Source of the DNA: Dehalococcoidia bacterium
GTDB taxonomy: Bacteria > Chloroflexota > Dehalococcoidia > Dehalococcoidales > G020351185
Reading direction: 5' to 3'
NCBI GenBank assembly: GCA_030640385.1
Contig: DAOWJL010000060.1
Location: 1 to 20,409, forward strand
DNA: 20,409 nucleotides
The position numbers and the translations under genes were made by a program. Shown here in pieces: positions 14,120-20,409 of this stretch (position 1 is the first letter of the stretch; the number at the start of each line of letters is the position of its first letter). The notes beneath the pieces are model-generated. The model was not told the origin of the DNA. It saw nothing but the letters and a program-made list of their open reading frames with translations, and made no database searches.

Positions 14120-14896
14120 ATGATAGAAATAGATCTAGATAAGCTTGCTGCCAGAACTGCCGGGCTTATTAAAAAATCTGAAAGGGTGGTTGTCTTTAGC
14201 GGTGCCGGAATCAGCACCGAATCCGGCATCCCCGATTTTCGTAGCCCCGGCGGTATCTGGGAGAGGTTTAACCCCGAGGATTTCACCTGCCAGAAGTTTA
14301 TCAGCGATGCCGAAGCCAGGCGAAAACAGTGGTGTTTATTCCGCGAACTCAGCCTCACCGCCGAACCGAACCCGGCACACCTTGCAATTGCCGAGCTTTT
14401 CCGGCTGGGCAGGCTGGATTGTGTTATCACCCAGAATGTAGATAACCTGCACCAGAGAGCCGGCGCCCCCGGTGATAAAGTGTTTGAATTGCATGGTAAT
14501 ATGCAGTGGTCAATATGTCTGGGCTGCCATCAACGCTTTCCTGTTGAACAGATTATGGGCAGGCTGGATAAGGGGGAAGAAGTTCCCGATTGTGAGATCT
14601 GCCACGGCGTCCTTAAACCGGATGTCGTTCTATTTGGTGAGCCGCTGCCGGAGAAGGTATTCCGGGAAGCGGTGAAACATGCCAGCCGGTGTGACCTTTT
14701 CATCGTCATCGGTTCTGCGCTGGTAATATATCCGGCAGCCAATATACCTGAATATGCGCTTGATGCCGGGGCTAAACTGGTTATCATAAACCTCAGCCCC
14801 ACTCCTCTGGATGAAAAGGCAGAATTTGTGGTCAAGGCTAAAGCCGGTGAGTTTATGCCGAAGGTGGTGCAGCGGGTTAAGGATAGCGTGGGTTAG
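14120..14896 (+). CDS. cobB: Sir2-family NAD-dependent protein deacylase
   Basis: A 258-residue class U/III-like sirtuin. The NAD-binding motif is SGAGISTESGIPDFR at residues 27-41, TQNVDNLHQRAG follows, and the catalytic His is H125 in ELHGNM. A structural zinc site is given by C133, C136, C158 and C161. The C-terminal Rossmann part has VIGSALVIYPAANIP and KLVIINLSPTPLD. It removes acetyl or other acyl groups from lysines with NAD+ use, giving nicotinamide and O-acyl-ADP-ribose; acetyl-CoA synthetase is the usual bacterial target. It begins 27 bases after the glycosylase gene and ends in a 20-base tail-to-tail overlap with the FeS gene. The ribosome site is weak (AGAGA). Confidence 0.93.
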   Translation: MIEIDLDKLAARTAGLIKKSERVVVFSGAGISTESGIPDFRSPGGIWERFNPEDFTCQKFISDAEARRKQWCLFRELSLTAEPNPAHLAIAELFRLGRLDCVITQNVDNLHQRAGAPGDKVFELHGNMQWSICLGCHQRFPVEQIMGRLDKGEEVPDCEICHGVLKPDVVLFGEPLPEKVFREAVKHASRCDLFIVIGSALVIYPAANIPEYALDAGAKLVIINLSPTPLDEKAEFVVKAKAGEFMPKVVQRVKDSVG

Positions 14897-16922
14897 GCTG
14901 AGTATGTGTTTCTATCGCTTCTGCTACAAACTCGGCGATGTCCATAGCCTTTATTGATGCCTCGCAGCCCCTGGCTTTTATGGCGTCATCGAACATCTGC
15001 AGGCAGAACGGGCAGGCGGTGGCTATTGTCTGAGCCTCTGTTTCTACTGCCTGTTTAATGCGTATTTCGCTTATTCTGCTACCGATGTTTTCCTCGAGCC
15101 ACATCCTGCCGCCGCCGCCGCCGCAGCAGAAGCTTCTCCTGCTTTTCTGTGCCATCTCAACAAGTCCTGCACCAGATACGCTGTTTAGAATTTGTCTGGG
15201 TGGCTTGTAGATATCATTGTATCTTCCCAGGTAGCAGGGGTCGTGGTAGGTGATAGTTCCTCCGTCAGCCTTTATTTCAAGCCTGTTTTCCCTGAGCAAT
15301 TCGGCGATAAGCTGTGTATGGTGTATAACCTCGAACTCCCCGCCGAACTCGGGGTATTCGTTTTTAATGGTGTTATAGCAGTGGGGGCAGGCGCTAACAA
15401 TTCTTTTAATGCCGTAGTTATTGAGTGTTTTAATATTTTTCTCAACCTGCATCTGGAAAAGGTACTCGTTGCCCAGCCGGCGGGCTGGCTCGCCGCAGCA
15501 GCTCTCCCCGGCACCCAGTATGCCGAAGTTGACACCTGCTTGCTTGAGTATCCCGGCCAGTGAACGGCTTATTTTTATACTTCTTTCCTCCAGCGCTCCG
15601 GTGCAACCCACCCAGAAGAGGAAGTCAATATTACCATCATCGGCAACTGTTTTTACATCAATACCTTCAGCCCAGTCGGTCCTTGAGGCTGTTGTGCCGC
15701 GCCAGGGGTGTCCTCTGTCTTCGATACACCTGAGGGCTTGCTCGGCTGTTTCGGGGATATTTGCCTGCTCCATTACCAGGTTTCGCCTCAGGTCGATAAT
15801 CTTGTCGATATGCTCGATATAGAGAGGGCAGACTTCATCGCAGGCACGGCAGGTAGTGCAAGCCCAGATTGTATCCTGGGTTATCACCTCACCCGGCAGC
15901 ATTTTAGTTGAGCCGTTTTCCCTGTTTTTTAACAAGCCTGGGGCGACCTCCAGCAGGTGCTGCTTCAGGTCCTGAATGAGTGTTTTAGGATTAAGCGGCT
16001 TGCCGCTGGTTGTTGCCGGACAGACATCCTGGCACTGGCCGCAGACGACGCAGGAATAGAGGTCAAGTATTTGCTTCCAGGTCAGGTCGGTTATTTTGGC
16101 GCTGCCGAATATTTCTGCCGTTTCCAGATTGATTGAACGCAGGCTGCCCTTGGGCAGGGGTGAACGGAAAAAGATGTTGAACAGTGACGCCACCATATGC
16201 AGGTATCTTGAGTAGGCAATGAATACGAGAACGTAAAGTATGACAAGCCAGTGCGCCCAGAAGAAGGTGGCGCTAGCCGCCTGTATGGAATCCGGGCTGA
16301 TATTGTTAAAGAGATTGCTCAATGCTGAACTTAACGGTGGCAGGGTGGCTCCCAGACCAGCCGGAGGGTGATTCAGGGCAATGCTGGTGGCTATTTTGAA
16401 CAGGTGTGTCAGCGGGAGCAGGAGGATGGTAACCAGATGTACTATAGCCTCCACTGTCTGCTCTCCCTTTAACCTGGGGGGCTTTACTATGTAACGGCGG
16501 GCAATAGCCCACAAGGTAGCCAGCATGACAATGGGCGAAATGATGTCTATAATCCAGGTGTAGTAGTAGAAAAAGCCGGAGTGCTCCAGATTTTCCGAAA
16601 GACCGAAGCCGGCGCCGATAATAATAAATACCACATAGAAGACGACGAACACGGAGAAACCCCAGGCAAGGATAGCGTGGCCTATGCCGGCTTTATCTTT
16701 CAGGGTGATGCCCTTTAACAGGCACCATTGACCCAGGGTGGTAATTGTGGTTGACAACCCTCTACGCAGTAATTTGCTAACCCCCTTTTCTTTCTGGCCC
16801 AGAAACATATAACGAATAAGCCTGGATATTCTATAGGCGAACAAGCCAAAGGCAAGAGTGGTTAGAGCCCAGAAGATTACATAGCCCGGGATACCTAAAT
16901 ATGTTGTATCAAGCGGTGACAA
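14877..16922 (-). CDS. Membrane-anchored iron-sulfur oxidoreductase (NarI-like/HdrD-like fusion)
   Basis: A 681-residue protein in three parts. Residues 1-260 hold about six membrane helices resembling NarI/DsrM heme-b anchors. Two [4Fe-4S] sites follow, C291-x2-C-x2-C-x3-C301 and C355-x2-C-x2-C-x3-C365. The HdrB/HdrD-type half has two CCG domains (GAGESCCGEPARR with ACPHC; DPCYLGR, FCCGGGGG and ACPFC). Such proteins pass electrons between a soluble partner and membrane quinone; related ones are DsrMK and the ETF:menaquinone oxidoreductase of syntrophs. The TTG start at 16922 directly follows the plsY stop (TGATTG), with AGGAGGG inside the end of plsY. The partner is not in the window. Confidence 0.9.
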   Translation of the reverse strand: MSPLDTTYLGIPGYVIFWALTTLAFGLFAYRISRLIRYMFLGQKEKGVSKLLRRGLSTTITTLGQWCLLKGITLKDKAGIGHAILAWGFSVFVVFYVVFIIIGAGFGLSENLEHSGFFYYYTWIIDIISPIVMLATLWAIARRYIVKPPRLKGEQTVEAIVHLVTILLLPLTHLFKIATSIALNHPPAGLGATLPPLSSALSNLFNNISPDSIQAASATFFWAHWLVILYVLVFIAYSRYLHMVASLFNIFFRSPLPKGSLRSINLETAEIFGSAKITDLTWKQILDLYSCVVCGQCQDVCPATTSGKPLNPKTLIQDLKQHLLEVAPGLLKNRENGSTKMLPGEVITQDTIWACTTCRACDEVCPLYIEHIDKIIDLRRNLVMEQANIPETAEQALRCIEDRGHPWRGTTASRTDWAEGIDVKTVADDGNIDFLFWVGCTGALEERSIKISRSLAGILKQAGVNFGILGAGESCCGEPARRLGNEYLFQMQVEKNIKTLNNYGIKRIVSACPHCYNTIKNEYPEFGGEFEVIHHTQLIAELLRENRLEIKADGGTITYHDPCYLGRYNDIYKPPRQILNSVSGAGLVEMAQKSRRSFCCGGGGGRMWLEENIGSRISEIRIKQAVETEAQTIATACPFCLQMFDDAIKARGCEASIKAMDIAEFVAEAIETHTQPNPRYP

Positions 16923-17609
16923 TCATCCCTCCTGATTATCTGGCTTCCTCTCTGTCCATGTCCTGGCGTCTCTTATGTCGCGGTCAAAAAGTAAGCGGTT
17001 GAAGAACAGCTCGGCTAACGGCACTGATTTACTGAGCTCGGTTCTGTGAGTGACCAGCCTCTTCAAAAATGCCATAAGCAATAGCACTACGAAGCCCAGT
17101 GTAACCGGCAGCCTTTCATCTATACCCAATGGCTGGCTGAGGAACCAGCTGAAGAAGGGCAGAGAAACCAGTGCCAGAAAGACGCCGAAGGCTACCTGGC
17201 GGATGGGGGCAAACAGGTAGGGTATGATAAGAATAATAAGCCCCAGCCACGGGGATAACAGGGTAATAACGCCCAGGCTGGTGAAAATACCGCGCCCGCC
17301 CCTGAAGCGCAGAAATACAGGCCAGTTGTGACCGACAATTGTAATTATACCTACTGTTGCCTGTGCCGCCGCTTCCATTCCCAGAAGCTGGGCTGCCCAG
17401 ACCATTAATGCCCCTTTACCGATGTCAAAAATAGCCACCGGGACAGCCAGCCATTTTGAGGCTACCCTGAGAACATTGGCGGCACCGATCTTACCGGTGC
17501 CGTGCCGGCGGATGTCAACACCATAGAACCATTTAGCCAGCAGGAAAGCAAACGGTACAGAGCCTAAAAGATAGGCACCTATACATAGCAATATAAACTC
17601 GATAGTCAC
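16923..17609 (-). CDS. plsY: Glycerol-3-phosphate acyltransferase PlsY
   Basis: PlsY moves an acyl group from acyl phosphate to glycerol-3-phosphate, the first step of membrane phospholipid synthesis. The 228-residue protein has the three family motifs: GSVPFAFLLAKWF in helix 1, RRHGTGKIGAANVLR (usually G-S-G-N-x-G-A-T-N, so two positions differ), and GHNWPVFLRFRGGRGIFT. About five hydrophobic segments fit the known topology. The C-terminal tail after the last helix is longer than usual (about 35 residues, charged). The GTG start at 17609 is four bases after GGAGG. It lies 14 bases after the PHP gene and directly abuts the FeS gene. Confidence 0.92.
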   Translation of the reverse strand: MTIEFILLCIGAYLLGSVPFAFLLAKWFYGVDIRRHGTGKIGAANVLRVASKWLAVPVAIFDIGKGALMVWAAQLLGMEAAAQATVGIITIVGHNWPVFLRFRGGRGIFTSLGVITLLSPWLGLIILIIPYLFAPIRQVAFGVFLALVSLPFFSWFLSQPLGIDERLPVTLGFVVLLLMAFLKRLVTHRTELSKSVPLAELFFNRLLFDRDIRDARTWTERKPDNQEG

Positions 17610-17623
17610 GAATCCTCCAAGAG

Positions 17624-18478
17624 TTATAGTTTGACAGACTTATGCCCTTGCTGTCTGGCTAGAGCAATAAGCCGCTCGGCAGACTCTGGCGGTACACCGG
17701 CATCACCGAGCATCGTCTCGGCACTGTCGTCAATGCCGTGGTAATCGCTGCCACCGGTGGCGATAAGATTATACTTATCAGCCAGCATTGACAGAGTGTT
17801 CCTTTCGTCTTTAGTATAGCCGTTGTAATAGGCTTCAATACCCACCAGACCGGCTGCTTTCAGTCCGGCAATCAGTTTTTCCGGCTGCTCAATGGTTAGC
17901 GGATGGGCAAGCACCGGCAGACCATTGGCTTCTTTTATAAGGGTTACCGCTTCTGGCGGGGTTATTTTATGCCGCTCGACATAAGCCGGACCTCCCAGCC
18001 CTATATATTTATCAAAAGCCTCTCTGAATGATTTTATATAGCCCTTATCCAGCATTACCTGTGCAATATGAGGACGGCCTACGGTACTGCCGTCGGCAGC
18101 CTGTTGGACCTGCTGCCAGCTAATATTTATATTCAATTTATTCAACCTGGCAATCATTTCCTTGGCTCGCCCCAGCCTTGAGTTGCGAGAATCCGCCAGG
18201 GTATTTCTAAGCCTTGGGTTTTCAAAGTCCATAAAGTAACCGAGAACATGCACTTCATTGCCGGGGGCGTAGGTGCTGATTTCAACACCGGGTATAACCC
18301 TTAGCCGTGGGAAGGCACAAACGGCCGCCAGCGCCGGGGGGGTGCCATCTGTGTTGTCATGGTCACAGATGGCGATGGTGCCCAGGCCGAGCCGTGCAGA
18401 TTTCTCGACAATTTCTTGCGGGCTGAATTTGCCGTCGGAGATATTGGTATGTATATGGAGGTCTGTTTTAGCGGTCAC
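17624..18478 (-). CDS. PHP-domain phosphoesterase (RNase AM / nucleoside bisphosphatase type)
   Basis: A 284-residue PHP-fold metal-dependent phosphoesterase. The metal-binding motifs are DLHIHTNISDG (H8 and H10), ICDHDNTDGTPPA, PGVEISTYA with HVLGYF, LAHPLT and GGSDYHG near the C-terminus. An insert (about 95-150) is typical of the YciV/TrpH group, which dephosphorylates 3',5'-nucleoside bisphosphates and trims short RNA 5' ends. The GTG start shares one base with the ymdB stop (TAGTG), with AGGTAGGG just upstream, so translation is coupled. Following RNase Y and YmdB, a role in finishing RNA breakdown or removing pAp-like products is a reasonable inference. Confidence 0.88.
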   Translation of the reverse strand: MTAKTDLHIHTNISDGKFSPQEIVEKSARLGLGTIAICDHDNTDGTPPALAAVCAFPRLRVIPGVEISTYAPGNEVHVLGYFMDFENPRLRNTLADSRNSRLGRAKEMIARLNKLNINISWQQVQQAADGSTVGRPHIAQVMLDKGYIKSFREAFDKYIGLGGPAYVERHKITPPEAVTLIKEANGLPVLAHPLTIEQPEKLIAGLKAAGLVGIEAYYNGYTKDERNTLSMLADKYNLIATGGSDYHGIDDSAETMLGDAGVPPESAERLIALARQQGHKSVKL

Positions 18479-19248
18479 TACCCTACCTCGCGACAGATCC
18501 TTTCAATACCGGTTGCCAGGCCTGTTTCTTCATCCACTGTAACCAGGATGGCATTGAAGACTACCCTGCCTTTGCCGACGGTTAAACGGTGGGGAATCAT
18601 GCTTAAAAAACGGCTGAGGACGGTTTCGGCGTCGTCACCGATGATTGAATTAACCGGGCCGATCATACCAATATCGGTAACATAGGCGGTGCCCTTCGGC
18701 AGTAATTGAGCATCGATGGTGCCGACATGGGTGTGCGTGCCGAGTATGGCACTGACGCGGCCGTCCAGATAGCGCCCCAGTGCCATCTTTTCCGAAGTTG
18801 CCTCGGCGTGAAAATCAATGATGATAACCACCGGCTTGATTTTGAGCTCGACAAGCAGTTTATCCATTGCCCTGAACGGGCAGTCGAAGTTACCGATAAA
18901 GGTTCTGCCTATCAGATTGACCACCACCATCCGCTCCTTGAACACAAGATAGCCCCTGCCGGGCACTCCCGGAGGGTAGTTTAATGGGCGGAGAATGGGC
19001 ATTTCACTATCCAGATAGGGTATAATCTCCTTCTGTGCCCAGATATGATTGCCCGAGGTTATAACATCAACCCCGGCGTCAAATAGCTCATCGGCCGTGT
19101 TCAGGGTCAGCCCCAGACCGCCGGCAACGTTTTCCCCGTTGGCGATAACGAAGTCAACCCCGTATTGCTCTTTCAGACCGGGTAAAATCTCCTTCACTGC
19201 CCACCTGCCGGGGCTGCCGATTATATCTCCAATAGTTAAAACTATCAC
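18478..19248 (-). CDS. ymdB: YmdB-family metallophosphoesterase (2',3'-cyclic phosphodiesterase)
   Basis: A 256-residue TIGR00282 protein. Metal ligands lie in TIGDIIGSPGR (D8), NGENVAGG, TSGNHIWAQ, DFHAEATSEK and GTHTHVGTIDAQ, and the family ending GMIGPVNSIIG is present. In Bacillus YmdB hydrolyses 2',3'-cAMP and affects mRNA levels, biofilm and motility, and it is encoded next to RNase Y as here. The GTG at 19248 is the only possible start, because a TGA stop lies two codons upstream in frame. No ribosome site is near it; a distant AGGAGG behind a hairpin may serve (separate entry). The next gene overlaps it by one base. Confidence 0.93.
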   Translation of the reverse strand: MIVLTIGDIIGSPGRWAVKEILPGLKEQYGVDFVIANGENVAGGLGLTLNTADELFDAGVDVITSGNHIWAQKEIIPYLDSEMPILRPLNYPPGVPGRGYLVFKERMVVVNLIGRTFIGNFDCPFRAMDKLLVELKIKPVVIIIDFHAEATSEKMALGRYLDGRVSAILGTHTHVGTIDAQLLPKGTAYVTDIGMIGPVNSIIGDDAETVLSRFLSMIPHRLTVGKGRVVFNAILVTVDEETGLATGIERICREVG

Positions 19249-19309
19249 TGTTCAATTAACAGCAGACAGACCACTGCAGCGCAGTAATGCCTGCTGTTTA
19301 AAACCTCCT
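19249..19309 (-). promoter_or_regulatory. rny-ymdB intergenic hairpin joining a distant ribosome site to the ymdB start
   Basis: AGGAGG (19309-19304) overlaps the rny stop but is about 55 bases from the ymdB GTG. Between them TTAAACAGCAG (19301-19291) pairs with CTGCTGTTAA (19265-19256), with one bulged A. An inner stem ACTGC/GCAGT lies within the loop. Folding leaves two bases before and seven after the hairpin, so the effective spacing is nine. Confidence 0.55.
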
Positions 19310-20409
19310 ACTTGGCGTAGTCTACGGCTCTTGTCTCTCTGATTACGGAGACCTTTATCTGTCCGGGATATTCAAGGCTTTCCTCTATCCGTTTGACTAT
19401 ATCCCGTGCCAGTCTCATAGAGCCAAGGTCATCGATATCCTCGGGTTTAACCAGTATGCGAATTTCACGGCCGGCTTGAATGGCATAAGATTTCTCTACG
19501 CCATTAAAGCTATCGGCTATTTCCTCCAGTGCTTTTAGCCGTTTCAGGTAGCTCTCCATGGACTCGCGTCTGGCTCCTGGCCTGGCACTACTGATGGCAT
19601 CCGCCGCTGAGACTATAAAACCCCAGATACTAACGTCGCTGGTCTCAAGATGGTGTTCGGCGATACCGCGGACAACATCCTTTGATTTATCCCATTGCTT
19701 GACCAGGTCGGCACCGATGGCGGCATGAGTACCCTCCACCTCGCGGTCTACGGCTTTACCTATATCATGCAGCAAACCTGCTCTCTTGGCTATATTGATA
19801 TCGGCTCCCAGCTCGGCGGCAATCATACCCGCCAGGTTGGCAGTATCGACGCTGTGCGTCAGTACGTTCTGCCCATAACTGGTGCGGTATTTAAGACGGC
19901 CAAGAAAGCGGATTAGCTCTGGGCGCAACCTGTGTGCGCCAGACTGGTAGACTGCCTGCTCTCCGGCGCTATAGATGGTAGCTTCCACTTCTTCCTTTGC
20001 TTTAGCCACCACTTCTTCGATGCGAGCCGGGTGAATACGCCCATCAAGGATGAGCTTGTTCAGAGCCTGGTAGGCGATCTGCCGCCTTACAGGGTCGAAG
20101 CTGGATAGTGTTACCGCTTCAGGCGTGTCGTCGATGATGAGGTCGACACCGGTGGCCTGTTCCAGCGCCCGGATGTTGCGTCCCTCTCTACCGATGAGCC
20201 GCCCTTTCATTTCATCGTTGGGCAGGGGTACAACGCTGACGGTTGTTTCCGATACCACTTCGGAGGCGTTGCGTTGAATAACCTGCGACAGTATGTCCCT
20301 TGCCCTCTGCTCTGCCTCGGCTGTTATCTTTGTTTCCCATTCGCGGAGACGTCGTGAAGCTTCTGCATTCATTTCGACCTCCATATTGTCGAGAAGCTCC
20401 TGCTTTGCC
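19308..20409 (-). CDS. rny: Ribonuclease Y, 5' part outside the window
   Basis: The frame is open to the window edge (AKQELLDN precedes the internal Met at 20384), so the N-terminal membrane anchor and most of the coiled coil are missing. The visible part has the end of the coiled coil (REWETKITAEAEQRARDIL) and the conserved ETTVSVVPLPNDEMKGR. The KH domain has the loop IGREGRN and IIDDTPEAV. The HD domain has VLTHSVDTANLAGMIAAEL, LLHDIGKAVD, HH, and SAADAISSARPGARRES. The ending is PGQIKVSVIRETRAVDYAK. RNase Y is the membrane-bound endonuclease that starts mRNA decay in many bacteria without RNase E. The ymdB neighbour is classic. It is the first visible gene of the operon running to 14877. 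Confidence 0.96.
   Translation of the reverse strand, partial: AKQELLDNMEVEMNAEASRRLREWETKITAEAEQRARDILSQVIQRNASEVVSETTVSVVPLPNDEMKGRLIGREGRNIRALEQATGVDLIIDDTPEAVTLSSFDPVRRQIAYQALNKLILDGRIHPARIEEVVAKAKEEVEATIYSAGEQAVYQSGAHRLRPELIRFLGRLKYRTSYGQNVLTHSVDTANLAGMIAAELGADINIAKRAGLLHDIGKAVDREVEGTHAAIGADLVKQWDKSKDVVRGIAEHHLETSDVSIWGFIVSAADAISSARPGARRESMESYLKRLKALEEIADSFNGVEKSYAIQAGREIRILVKPEDIDDLGSMRLARDIVKRIEESLEYPGQIKVSVIRETRAVDYAK

Noticed and set aside
15110..15125. CCG-type trinucleotide repeat
   Set aside because: It is the complement of the Gly codons in the conserved FCCGGGGG motif of the iron-sulfur protein, not an independent repeat.
1..20409. CRISPR arrays, insertion sequences, integrases or phage genes
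   Set aside because: No spaced direct repeats, terminal inverted repeats around an open frame, or transposase, integrase or phage protein motifs were seen.

Overview
The window is an ordinary-looking stretch of bacterial chromosome with balanced base composition and dense, short-spaced genes. No mobile element, CRISPR array or phage gene was seen. The gene set suggests an anaerobic member of the Chloroflexota, most like the Dehalococcoidia: a homocitrate-synthase-like enzyme of the type proven to be Re-citrate synthase in Dehalococcoides, a membrane-anchored HdrD-type iron-sulfur oxidoreductase, a B12-binding radical SAM protein, and RNase Y. The lineage is an inference from family content and cannot be settled from the sequence alone.

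Layout. 1-1380 is the 3' part of gyrA. It converges on a B12/radical SAM gene (1393-3225, minus), which shares a compact divergent promoter region with a HIT-family nucleotide hydrolase/phosphorylase gene (3339-3821). Next comes a three-gene cassette (3845-5750): a small PLDc_N membrane protein, an ABC ATPase and an ABC-2 permease, arranged like Bacillus yxlEFG. A membrane-anchored protein of unknown function (5790-6314, minus) is followed by an AT-rich gap. That gap holds a promoter, a short structured RNA with a strong intrinsic terminator (about 6471-6582), and then a DUF5658-like membrane protein gene. A small charged helical protein and tRNA-Glu(TTC) lie on the minus strand around 7010-7378.

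7502-11502 holds a VTT/DedA-type membrane protein that overlaps tail to tail with a minus-strand run of K+ channel (TrkA-N/RCK), argC and an MFS transporter. 11631-12863 is the Re-citrate/homocitrate synthase gene, closed by a hairpin. A plus-strand run follows: trmO, a COG2231-type DNA glycosylase and a Sir2 deacylase. From 20409 down to 14877 a tight minus-strand operon carries rny (RNase Y, 5' end outside the window), ymdB, a PHP phosphoesterase gene, plsY and a fused NarI-like/HdrD-like membrane iron-sulfur protein gene.

How the genes work together. The rny-ymdB-PHP part fits RNA decay and clearance of small nucleotide products; plsY serves phospholipid synthesis. The FeS protein probably passes electrons between a soluble partner such as ETF and the quinone pool. 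The trmO-glycosylase-sirtuin run joins tRNA modification, DNA repair and NAD-dependent deacylation.

The most interesting signals are regulatory or translational rather than a new gene system: the unassigned terminator-linked RNA at 6471-6582; an internal ribosome-binding site and ATG in the K+ channel gene that would give a free RCK subunit; a hairpin that would bring a distant Shine-Dalgarno to the ymdB start; and a strong Shine-Dalgarno before the small gene near 7228 with no canonical start codon after it.
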